Positions 17,935 through 26,537 of a DNA stretch of 64,000 bases are shown here, one piece after another. Origin of the DNA: Agarilytica sp045430285. GTDB lineage: Bacteria; Pseudomonadota; Gammaproteobacteria; Pseudomonadales; Cellvibrionaceae. The notes under the pieces are model-generated. The model did no database searches, had not been told where the DNA came from, and was given only the letters and a program-made list of their open reading frames with translations. The position numbers and the translations under genes were made by a program. Every line of letters starts with the position of its first letter. The stretch's first letter is position 1. Where the stretch lies: contig JAILXV010000003.1 of the NCBI GenBank assembly GCA_045430285.1, positions 62,001 to 126,000 of the forward strand, read 5' to 3'.

Positions 17935-18672
17935 ATGAAGCTCAACTGTGACCTGGGTGAGGGCCTCGACGAAATCGACGCCGCACTCATGCCTCACATT
18001 GATATGGCCAGTATAGCCTGTGGTGGCCACACCGGAGACAAACGCTCCATGGCGCGAGCAATCGAGCTGGCGCTACATCATCATGTCACAATTGGCGCTC
18101 ACCCCAGCTATCCAGACAGAGAAAACTTTGGTCGCAGCAGCATAACCATAGACGCTACACAACTGTTCGACAGTCTCTGTGAACAAGTACAGCAGCTACA
18201 CACAATCGCCACATCGCTCTCTGCATCACTGCACTATATTAAACCTCACGGGGCGCTTTATAACGACGCCTGGCACCAAGATACTATCCATGGAACCCTC
18301 CTAAAAGTATCTGAGGCTTTTGATTTACCTTTAGTAATGCAGGCTAATGTAGGGCTTGGGAATAATGAGACTCGCTTTAAAAAATCATCAATAATCTCTG
18401 AAGCCTTCGCTGACCGCGCCTATACCGATGAGGGCACACTGGTTTCACGCAAACACAACCACGCCACTCACGACACGATAGAAAAAAGTGTGGCCCAAGC
18501 GAAACATATTTATTTTAAGAACGGGCTTTTTACAGAAAGCGGAAAATGGCTGCCCCTGTGTGCCGAAACGCTTTGTATACACAGCGATAGCCCGAACGCG
18601 ATTGATATCGCCATGGCGATAAAAGCAGCGTTCGCCTCAGATGATCGCGATAACGATGAACAGCTTTCCTGA
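17935..18672 (+). CDS. pxpA: 5-oxoprolinase subunit A (LamB/YcsF)
   Basis: A 245-residue cytoplasmic subunit of the ATP-dependent prokaryotic 5-oxoprolinase, which opens pyroglutamate to glutamate. The family signature is clear: NCDLGEG at 3-9, ACGGHTGD, GAHPSYPDRENFGR, then KPHGALYN and EAFADRAYTDEGTLVSR. It is followed by pxpB and pxpC in the order always seen for the three-part enzyme. Confidence 0.95.
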   Translation: MKLNCDLGEGLDEIDAALMPHIDMASIACGGHTGDKRSMARAIELALHHHVTIGAHPSYPDRENFGRSSITIDATQLFDSLCEQVQQLHTIATSLSASLHYIKPHGALYNDAWHQDTIHGTLLKVSEAFDLPLVMQANVGLGNNETRFKKSSIISEAFADRAYTDEGTLVSRKHNHATHDTIEKSVAQAKHIYFKNGLFTESGKWLPLCAETLCIHSDSPNAIDIAMAIKAAFASDDRDNDEQLS

Positions 18673-19483
18673 CATAACGATTACAGCATTAAACGAAAAC
18701 ACGATTTCAATTGAATTTGGCGATGCACTTGAGTTCGACAGTACGCTCGCCAATTCACTCGCAATACCCACACCAGAAATCTCACAGCTACTCTCTTCGT
18801 TTCGAATCTATTTGTTAAATCAATTACAGTTATCGCACCCCAAACTCATCCGCGACCACGTCACCTCTTACCGCTCTCTTGTACTCTATTACAATTTTGT
18901 ACAGCTTCGTGCCGGCGGAATAAAACATTTGATAGAAAATTATTGGCATGAGTTCACTCGCGAATCAGACTACGTAAATGAATTGAAAACCCCGAACGGT
19001 GCTAACGCCAAAATTATAGATATTCCTGTTTATTACAGCGAAGAAACAGGGCCGGATTTGCAGGCAATCGCAAACACACACAAAATAACCATCGAAACCC
19101 TCATTCAAAAACACACTGCGAAACCTTATCGTATCTACGCCATGGGTTTTGCTCCTGGGTTTGCTTATATGGGATTCGTTGCACCCGAATTAAGAATGCC
19201 CCGTCTCTCGACCCCACGCACCAAAGTTGCCAAAGGCTCCGTTGGCATTGCGGGTGCGCAAACTGGGATTTACCCAAAGGCTTCGCCTGGCGGTTGGAAT
19301 ATTATTGGCCGCTGCCCTATCGATCTAATTGACCTAGCGCGTCCAATCCAAGAATGCTGCCTATTTAACGTAGGCGAAAGTGTTCGCTTTAACGCGATCG
19401 ATCGACAGACATTTTTATCCCTTGGCGGTACATTGAAGAACGGACAGAAAAACGGGGACGAGGAATGCATAAAACGGGGCTGA
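18656..19483 (+). CDS. pxpB: 5-oxoprolinase subunit B (KipI-like)
   Basis: About 275 residues, beginning inside the end of pxpA. An ATG at 18641 is the alternative start. The C-terminal cyclophilin-like carboxyltransferase half shows GFAPGFAYMGF, TPRTKVAKGSVGIAGAQTGIYPKASPGGWNIIGRCP, the diagnostic block of KipI/PxpB. Together with PxpC it forms the phosphorylation part of the oxoprolinase. Confidence 0.94.
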   Translation: MNSFPDITITALNENTISIEFGDALEFDSTLANSLAIPTPEISQLLSSFRIYLLNQLQLSHPKLIRDHVTSYRSLVLYYNFVQLRAGGIKHLIENYWHEFTRESDYVNELKTPNGANAKIIDIPVYYSEETGPDLQAIANTHKITIETLIQKHTAKPYRIYAMGFAPGFAYMGFVAPELRMPRLSTPRTKVAKGSVGIAGAQTGIYPKASPGGWNIIGRCPIDLIDLARPIQECCLFNVGESVRFNAIDRQTFLSLGGTLKNGQKNGDEECIKRG

Positions 19484-20421
19484 TCACTTTAATTCAAGCA
19501 GGGCCACACACCCTACTTCAGGATTTCGGACGACAAGGCACACAACATCTCGGGTTTTGCCAAAGTGGCGCCATAGATGAACATAGCTTTTTATGGGCAA
19601 ATAAGCTTGTCAGTAACGACATGAACAGCCCTTGCCTAGAAATATCTTTCGGCCCCTTTGAATGTATTTTTTCGGATATTGCCACAATCGCCATTACCGG
19701 CGCGGCGAATAAAATCCAAATACTCAACAATGGCGAAGCTCGTCAAATAAACGGATGGCAAAGTATTCATATTCATCCTGGGGATAAACTGCATATTTCC
19801 GCCCCAAAGACTGGCTTACGCACCTACCTCGCCATAGAGGGGGGCTTTGTTCATGATTCCGTATTTAACAGTGCTGCAATGGTCCCGAAAGAGCATAGCG
19901 GCCCATATGGCGGCGACTGTTTTAGTAAAGCCCATCAACTTAACTATTGTTTAGCTAACGATAATGCGCACAAAAATAGACGCAAAAAGATAACGCCTAG
20001 CGCCTATATCCCAAACTACGAACAGGATCTAACATTAACGTTTATCCCTCACCCAGATATTCAAAGTCAAAACCCTGAACTTATCCAGCAATTTATTCTC
20101 AATGAATACAGTATCGGGTCACACTCAAATCGCATGGCCTACAGCCTGGAATCGGAAACCCCCATAACAATTGAAAATAAAAATCGGCTTTCCGCGGCCA
20201 CGCCCTACGGCACAATACAGATCCCGCCGAGTGGGAAGCCTTTTATTTTATTGAAAGATAGACAAACGATTGGTGGCTACCCAGTATTAGGATATGTCAC
20301 ACATTTAGATTGTTTTAAGCTAGGGCAAGGACGACCCCACCAGAAAGTACGCTTCTCACAAACTACTCTTGAGGCAAGCCAGGAAAAACTCGTAGAGTTT
20401 TATACTTTTTTCTCTATATAG
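19465..20421 (+). CDS. pxpC: 5-oxoprolinase subunit C (KipA-like)
   Basis: A 318-residue biotin-dependent-carboxyltransferase-like subunit. Signature segments are GPHTLLQDFGRQGTQHLGFCQSGAIDEHSF, TYLAIEGGF, SNRMAYSLESETP and ILLKDRQTIGGYPVLGYVT. It overlaps pxpB by 19 bases, so all three subunits are translationally coupled and made in step. The N-terminus is normal; the middle region is slightly variable. Confidence 0.94.
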   Translation: MHKTGLITLIQAGPHTLLQDFGRQGTQHLGFCQSGAIDEHSFLWANKLVSNDMNSPCLEISFGPFECIFSDIATIAITGAANKIQILNNGEARQINGWQSIHIHPGDKLHISAPKTGLRTYLAIEGGFVHDSVFNSAAMVPKEHSGPYGGDCFSKAHQLNYCLANDNAHKNRRKKITPSAYIPNYEQDLTLTFIPHPDIQSQNPELIQQFILNEYSIGSHSNRMAYSLESETPITIENKNRLSAATPYGTIQIPPSGKPFILLKDRQTIGGYPVLGYVTHLDCFKLGQGRPHQKVRFSQTTLEASQEKLVEFYTFFSI

Positions 20422-20505
20422 CTGATAAAAATTGATGTTCAGCGGCCCTAAAAATATAACGCGCCATTTTCTTGGGAGTCCGCAACGACACCGCGACCAA
20501 ATCAT

Positions 20506-22725
20506 TTAAAGATTTTTATTCTCTTCATTCTCCAACCATGAAGTCAACACATCCTTTTCCATAGGTTTCGCATAATAAAACCCTTGGGCATGCCCGCAAT
20601 TCAGCGCTTTTAAGAATTCAATTTGCGCATGAATTTCCACACCTTCCGCCACAACTTCCATGCCTAACTTACCAGCCAACTGCACGATCATCTCGACAAT
20701 ATCGCCACCGTTTTTGGTATTGTATTGATCTACCAAAGAGCGATCTAATTTTAGGTAATCCAGAGGAAGCTTATGCAAATGATTTAAGGATGAGTAGCCA
20801 CTGCCAAAATCATCGAGAGACAGCGTAAAACCCATCTCCTTAATTTCCTTCAACAGCGCAATGGTCGAATCAAGATCAGAAATGGCAAGCGATTCCGTGA
20901 TTTCTAAATCAACAAATTTGGGGTCTACGCTTGTTTCTTCTACCGTTGTCCGCAATAACGTCAGTATTTCTGAATGCAACAACTGCGCAACCGACAGGTT
21001 TACCGACATATGACAGTTCGACCAACCTTTATCGTGAAAATCTTTAAGTGCCAATAAAGACTCTCTAAGAATCCAGCTGCCCATCTGCACGATTAACCCC
21101 GATTGCTCCGCTAACGGAATAAATGTTTCGGGGGAAATAAGCTCGCCATCTTGGTTGCGCCAACGCACCAATGACTCGAAACCTATCACCGACATATCGC
21201 TCAAGCGTAACTTCGGCTGAAAAACCAAAAACAATTGATCCAACTTAAAAGCTTGGCGTAAATGCTGCAACATGCCTAGACGTTGCTGCGCGTCGTGCAC
21301 CATGTTATGCCTAAATAAAAGCACTTCACCATGGCTATGATTTTTTGCAGTTTTTAACACGATCGTGGCATCTTTTACGGCGCTTTCAGCATCACCGCTG
21401 CTATCCGAAATCGGCACAACACCTGCGGTCACTGAAATAAGTTGCTCTTCACCTTCTACATCAAAAGGACGAGAAAAAGGCTTAATTAAACGCTCCTGAT
21501 CAATGGCACTGGCAAGCCCAAAAATCGCGAAAGTATCGCCAAAAAGTCGCGCCACAAAATTGGGTTCGGGGAACTCGTTTAGAATGCGACCCGCCACAGC
21601 TTTAAGTAGTATATCGCCGTAATCATTTCCTAACGATGTATTAACTTCGGCAAAGTTGTCAATATCAATCATGCATAACAAATATGCAGCCGAGTTATCA
21701 CCCGAAATCGCTTTACGAACGTGATCTACCAAAGCGTTTCGATTTCCCAAGCCTGTCAAACCATCGTGATAAGCGTATTCACTTAACTGATTAACCAAGC
21801 CGAGATTGTCTGCACAAATCGTGATATTACTGCAAAATAATTCCAATAAACTTTCATCTATTTCATCTATTTCTGCGGTACTACAGACAAAGCAGGCCAT
21901 ATCGCCGCGCTCTTCACTGCCCAGATAAAGCGCAATACCATGCTTATTGTAAATATTGCGTTGGCTGTCCAAACATTCCAACAAACAATTCTGTGCATCT
22001 TGCTCATTCAAATCGGCTAGGGGTTTATTTATCAGTGGGGTGAAATGACCTGCCGCTGCAATAATTTTGGTATCGCTATCGTTTCGATCACGGCGGCGCG
22101 CACAAATCAACCCTTCCGGCGAGATACTTAACAAGCCTGACAAATGAAGAATAACGCCTTGCGCAAATTCATGCAGACCTTTTTCCGTGAGTAGTTGCGC
22201 GCTCGATTTAACGATCATCGCCAAACTTTTTTTGCCTGCTTCGATCGTTTGAATTTGTTTATATGAACGTATTGCTGTGGTTAATGCGGCAAATAGTCGC
22301 GATTGCGTAAGCTCTGACTTTAATTTGTAATCGTTAATATCGTAGTCACGTATGACTTCAATTTCTGGTGCCTGATTTGGCTGGCCGGTACGTAAAATAA
22401 TACGAGTGTCTTTAATCGCTAGCTCATCACGGATAAGCGACACAAGGTCAAGACCAGCGTTGGGTGTTTCCATCACCACATCCAATAAAATCACCGCAAT
22501 ATCTGTATGCGACTTCAGCACGTCCCGTGCTTCTCGTGCGCTGGTTGCGTTCAAGAATTCAAGCGGGCGCCCAACCACCTCGGTGTTTCGTAACGCAAAG
22601 GTCGTTGCAGAATGCACATCTTTTTCATCATCAATGATCAGTACGCGCCACTTCGACGAATCAGAAGTTGATTCATCATCGCCTTCATCTGCGAACTCCA
22701 TCAAGTCGTCGTTGTCATCACTCAT
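20506..22725 (-). CDS. REC-DUF3369-GGDEF-EAL response regulator
   Basis: 739 residues: receiver domain (26-150, phosphoacceptor in VILLDVVMETPNAG), DUF3369 sensor-like domain (about 170-310), GGDEF (about 320-475) and EAL (about 485-735). The cyclase motif is degraded to LFGDTF, so it probably does not make cyclic-di-GMP. The EAL part keeps FESLVRW, ITESLA, DDFGSGYSSL, K in YLKLDRSL and AEGVE, so it can degrade it. It follows its partner kinase by 51 bases on the same strand. Confidence 0.9.
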   Translation of the reverse strand: MSDDNDDLMEFADEGDDESTSDSSKWRVLIIDDEKDVHSATTFALRNTEVVGRPLEFLNATSAREARDVLKSHTDIAVILLDVVMETPNAGLDLVSLIRDELAIKDTRIILRTGQPNQAPEIEVIRDYDINDYKLKSELTQSRLFAALTTAIRSYKQIQTIEAGKKSLAMIVKSSAQLLTEKGLHEFAQGVILHLSGLLSISPEGLICARRRDRNDSDTKIIAAAGHFTPLINKPLADLNEQDAQNCLLECLDSQRNIYNKHGIALYLGSEERGDMACFVCSTAEIDEIDESLLELFCSNITICADNLGLVNQLSEYAYHDGLTGLGNRNALVDHVRKAISGDNSAAYLLCMIDIDNFAEVNTSLGNDYGDILLKAVAGRILNEFPEPNFVARLFGDTFAIFGLASAIDQERLIKPFSRPFDVEGEEQLISVTAGVVPISDSSGDAESAVKDATIVLKTAKNHSHGEVLLFRHNMVHDAQQRLGMLQHLRQAFKLDQLFLVFQPKLRLSDMSVIGFESLVRWRNQDGELISPETFIPLAEQSGLIVQMGSWILRESLLALKDFHDKGWSNCHMSVNLSVAQLLHSEILTLLRTTVEETSVDPKFVDLEITESLAISDLDSTIALLKEIKEMGFTLSLDDFGSGYSSLNHLHKLPLDYLKLDRSLVDQYNTKNGGDIVEMIVQLAGKLGMEVVAEGVEIHAQIEFLKALNCGHAQGFYYAKPMEKDVLTSWLENEENKNL

Positions 22726-22776
22726 GTAACTGTATTCCTAATTCTTGACGTTCTTTTTAATTAACACTCGCCCGCG

Positions 22777-24390
22777 TTATTCATTGTCTTCCGCGGGTTG
22801 CTTCACACCATTATCAATAGCATCTTTTGGCGCAACTAATGGCACTCTAACGGTAAAGGTTGTTCCTTTTCCAACCTCAGAGTGAACATCAATCGTTCCC
22901 CCCAAAGCTGCGGTCACAATGTTATGGACAATATGTAAACCTAAACCATTGCCTCCTTCACCAAGTTTTGTGGTGAAAAACGGGTCAAAGATATGTGACA
23001 CATCTTTTTCATTGATGCCCTTGCCATTATCCGATACATCAATTTGCACACCCCCTTCATAAGGGTCTGTTTCAATTTTTACACACCCTGCGTCCAAGCC
23101 ATCAAAACCATGCAACAAGGCATTGTTGACAAGGTTGGTAATTACCTGGCCAAGCGGCCCAGGGTAGCTGTCAAATGTGACATCTTCATCTTCTTTTATT
23201 TCTAATATATAGGGCTGATGTCGCATGAGCATCGCCATAGTAACGCGCGTCTCATTCAATAAACTGGAAAGCTGGAAGCGGCGACGCTGTGCGCTCGTAC
23301 GATCCACGGCAACTTGTTTAAAACTAGAGACTAACTCAGAGGCTTTTTCTAAACTAAGGCACACCAAGTGCACGCCCTCGTCCATATCTTTGAGGTACTG
23401 CTCGAGGGTTGATCGTGTCATACCCGATGACATCGCATCATTTACTTTTTGTGTGCCCTCCGCCATGGACGTTGCCACAGTCAAACCATTCCCAATGGGG
23501 GTATTTAATTCATGCGCAACACCAGCGACCAATGATCCCAATGCCGCCAATTTTTCCTGCTGCACTAACTCCCCTTGGGCGTGACGCAATTTATCTAAGG
23601 TGCCTTTTAGCTCTTGGTTGACATCTAGCAACTCAGCCGTACGTTCTCGTACACGCTCTTCCAAGTCATGAATCGATCGACTCAGCGCGCCCCGCATTCG
23701 TTCAAGCTGACTAGATAATGCGCCAAACTCATCGGTCCCCAGCTTGGGAATTTGGGTCTCCAAATCTCCCTCAGCAATCCCAGCAGCAGAGGATTCCAGC
23801 TGAAGTAGCGGTCCAGTTACGCGTTTACGCAAGAAGTACCCCATCAACGCAACAGAAAACACCAGCTGTACGGTTAAAATGGTTAACAAGAGACGTGATG
23901 CATCCTGGGCACGCTTCATGGCTTCTTTTAAGCTGTAAACCAGGGTCACTTTTCCTAACACATCCCCTTCGTAAGAAATTTCACGGGTCATCGAAATACT
24001 TTCTTCATCTTCAGGGGGTTCTGAATCACCGTATTTTAAAAAGACGGTATTACTGCTCGTTGTCACAAGAATCGAGATAACAGATTTATCGACGGAGATT
24101 ACGTCTATAAGTGGCTGTCCCAAACCCGATGAGATATTCCAAAGCGGCAAACGCATACCCGCCTGCAAAAGATCAATGTAGCTGCCCGCTTTTACCTGGC
24201 TGTCGTAAGTAATCGTTCGCTTAAAGTTTTCACTGATCAAAATCCCACCGCTGATCAACGCCGGAAACGCGATCGAAAATAGGACCACAACCAACAATAC
24301 CTGCTGGAGACTGCGGTGCGCCTTTACTCGGCGCATATTGGATTTATTGGTCGTCGCTTCTTCAGCCGACGAAGACAACTCTTCGATCAT
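22777..24390 (-). CDS. Membrane sensor histidine kinase
   Basis: 537 residues: cytoplasmic N-terminus, helix about 30-52, periplasmic sensor to about 165, helix about 167-187, HAMP, coiled coil (RVRERTAELLDVNQELKGTLDKL), phosphoacceptor box GVAHELNTPIGNG, and ATPase domain with NLVNNALLHGF, DVSDNGKGI and GEGGNGLGLHIV. It almost certainly phosphorylates the REC-GGDEF-EAL protein encoded next, coupling an envelope signal to cyclic-di-GMP breakdown. Confidence 0.9.
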   Translation of the reverse strand: MIEELSSSAEEATTNKSNMRRVKAHRSLQQVLLVVVLFSIAFPALISGGILISENFKRTITYDSQVKAGSYIDLLQAGMRLPLWNISSGLGQPLIDVISVDKSVISILVTTSSNTVFLKYGDSEPPEDEESISMTREISYEGDVLGKVTLVYSLKEAMKRAQDASRLLLTILTVQLVFSVALMGYFLRKRVTGPLLQLESSAAGIAEGDLETQIPKLGTDEFGALSSQLERMRGALSRSIHDLEERVRERTAELLDVNQELKGTLDKLRHAQGELVQQEKLAALGSLVAGVAHELNTPIGNGLTVATSMAEGTQKVNDAMSSGMTRSTLEQYLKDMDEGVHLVCLSLEKASELVSSFKQVAVDRTSAQRRRFQLSSLLNETRVTMAMLMRHQPYILEIKEDEDVTFDSYPGPLGQVITNLVNNALLHGFDGLDAGCVKIETDPYEGGVQIDVSDNGKGINEKDVSHIFDPFFTTKLGEGGNGLGLHIVHNIVTAALGGTIDVHSEVGKGTTFTVRVPLVAPKDAIDNGVKQPAEDNE

Positions 24391-24749
24391 TAAGCTCTCG
24401 TGTAGCGAAAACCCCTACTAACGCGTCAAAACTGGATTCTACCCATTGCGCGCCGTGGCATATTCGCGGAATAAAATGCGGGTGTACAACTGCCCGCCTA
24501 CGATGGGAACACGTGCCCCAATTCCAGTTTAGCAGTCCCCAGCCGCCAAGTTGTGGAATCGCTTAGTAAGAACGCCACATATCACACATAAACCTGAACT
24601 AGCGCTCAAATATTCACCAGACATTCATAAGCGCGATACACACCTAATGGATAAGAATAAGCGGAAAAAGCTAAGAGGAAAAAACTAGAAGGAAAAAGAG
24701 GTTAGTGAGGGCAAGCATGTAAGCACATGGGAATAATGACGAAACAAAA
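24391..24749. other. Intergenic region upstream of the kinase
   Basis: No gene is seen. Three imperfect purine-rich repeats of about 14 bases, each beginning GGAAAAA, occur at 24662-24705. The kinase promoter should be here, but no strong match to the sigma-70 consensus stands out. Confidence 0.35.
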
Positions 24750-25697
24750 TCAACCGACAATCCAAGACTCTAGGTCAGCTTGATGCCAGCCGCGTAAGAC
24801 ACTCAAACCATCGTCAACAATCCCCCAATATTTGTCGACTATGCTCGTTGCGAGCTCAAAGAGTTGGGAGGACGAAGAGTGAATGGCATTTCCTGACAAA
24901 ATATCCTTATCAACGAGGTCGATCAAATGTGCAAACTTCGTTTCTAGTTCGCCAATCACATACTTGGCATTAAACTCTCCATTAAGCACCGCATACAAAC
25001 GCTGAGCACGCTGGTGAATGATTTCGTTTTGCTCTCGCGCACATTGAAGTAAAAAACGAAGCTTACGATCATGCTCATATTGCGCACCACCAATGGCCGC
25101 AGAGAAGCTGGCCAGCCCGCGAATTTTCGCGATAGTTTCGATCATATTCGGCAATACTGAGCACGAAAAATTGAGTAACTCCACCTGCTGCGTATGGCGA
25201 GAATACTCGCCCACCGAAAACGTACCCACACGCACGGTATCACCCCAGCTTTCCAACATAGGTACTTCGATCGATTTCACAACTTGCGCGCACACAGCAA
25301 ATAACTGCTCAATAAAAAATGAATGTAGCTCAAAGTTTTCACTCAATTTATCGTCTTGCCAGTTTTCTCTAATCGAATCCCAAGCGAATTGAATACTGTC
25401 TCTATCACGCTGGCCGAACAAGCCGTCACTCATACTGGCAAAAGCGTCCAAGGTCGCCAGCCTCCGGCCAATTCGACTCTGAAGCATATCCAAATCCTTT
25501 TCTAGCACGCGATTACCCGCTAGCAAGCCCATACTTATACCGCGGTGGTTCTGTACCTCTTTCACCAAATGGTTAATCTGATGTATCAGATTGAGTGTCA
25601 GCTCACGAACTTGATAGAGCTGGCAAAGTTCATAGTGCCGACTCTCAGGACTATCTTTAACTATATTCAGTGAGTGAATTCTTACAACCTGACTCAT
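24750..25697 (-). CDS. NIT-like sensor domain protein
   Basis: A 315-residue, largely helical soluble protein. The segment VQNHRGISMGLLAGN at about 47-61 and the matching IRGLASFSAAIGG in the second half resemble the two repeats of the nitrate/nitrite-sensing (NIT) four-helix bundle. Unlike most NIT proteins there is no membrane segment and no output domain, so it may act through a partner. The kinase and GGDEF/EAL genes next door make a signalling role plausible. Confidence 0.6.
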   Translation of the reverse strand: MSQVVRIHSLNIVKDSPESRHYELCQLYQVRELTLNLIHQINHLVKEVQNHRGISMGLLAGNRVLEKDLDMLQSRIGRRLATLDAFASMSDGLFGQRDRDSIQFAWDSIRENWQDDKLSENFELHSFFIEQLFAVCAQVVKSIEVPMLESWGDTVRVGTFSVGEYSRHTQQVELLNFSCSVLPNMIETIAKIRGLASFSAAIGGAQYEHDRKLRFLLQCAREQNEIIHQRAQRLYAVLNGEFNAKYVIGELETKFAHLIDLVDKDILSGNAIHSSSSQLFELATSIVDKYWGIVDDGLSVLRGWHQADLESWIVG

Positions 25698-25813
25698 CGC
25701 CCCTACCTTTCAGTTCAGTGTATTCTTCAATGCATGATTCCTGTGCTTTGCTTGCGCATACCGGAATTGGAAATATTGATAGCAAGCACCAGACCAACTC
25801 GGACGCAATAGTA

Positions 25814-26389
25814 ATGACAACCCTTCTAAACGCTTGTTTCATAAAAACTTTTAATGCCACGCTCGGCTTACGCAGCTTTATATGCCGCAATGCACGCCGG
25901 AACATTATCCGAATCACAGCCCTCAGCTTCTCGGCGGCACTTCTATGCACCACCACGGTGCAATCATCGCCCAAAACTCCCACATCCGACGCACTCAGCT
26001 CAGCAAAAGACGCACGTATTTCAATCGTCTCACCCACCGATGGCGCAGTGCTTACTCGCGATTTTAAGCTGGCATTCCAGTCACGCAGAATGATGATTAT
26101 GCCGGCGGGCGTTGCCCATACAGAATCAGGACATTACCACTTGGTCATAGACGAAACGGCTCAAGCAACAGCTGGCGTACCGTTGAACCACAAACACGAA
26201 ATCGCATTTGAAAAAGGGGAACGGGCGGGCAATATCACCCTCACACCAGGCCAACACAGCCTACAATTGGTTCTTGTCGATCATCTACACAGGCCACATT
26301 CCCCTCCGGTGATATCCGATAAAATATCCGTTACCGTGGTCACGCCTCTGCTCCTACCTCAACGCGGCAGCAAAAGCCCATCAAAATAG
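25814..26389 (+). CDS. DUF4399 domain periplasmic protein
   Basis: About 191 residues. The N-terminus has a signal helix (IIRITALSFSAALLCTTTVQS), followed by the DUF4399 core: ISIVSPTDGAVL, GHYHLVID, PLNHKHEIAFEKGE and LTPGQHSLQLVLVDH. The conserved histidines suggest metal binding. The frame is open back to 25670, which would overlap the divergent NIT gene; the ATG at 25814 avoids that. The cellular role of the family is unknown. Confidence 0.8.
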   Translation: MTTLLNACFIKTFNATLGLRSFICRNARRNIIRITALSFSAALLCTTTVQSSPKTPTSDALSSAKDARISIVSPTDGAVLTRDFKLAFQSRRMMIMPAGVAHTESGHYHLVIDETAQATAGVPLNHKHEIAFEKGERAGNITLTPGQHSLQLVLVDHLHRPHSPPVISDKISVTVVTPLLLPQRGSKSPSK

Positions 26390-26472
26390 GGAAAACCAAG
26401 CCCTAAATTTCCATCAAATATAGGGTGAAGACAAACGCGATCAGTTTATTTCCGCCTTCTAATGAAGATACC

Positions 26473-26501
26473 TTTGTTTCACCCTAGTCAGCCCCTATAA
26501 T
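26473..26501 (+). promoter_or_regulatory. Candidate sigma-70 promoter of leuS
   Basis: A perfect TATAAT at 26496-26501 lies 36 bases before the leuS start, with a weak TTGTTT at -35 (16-base spacer). Confidence 0.45.
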
Positions 26502-26537
26502 GCGGGTCTTTCCCTCACAAACTAACTGCCGGAACGA

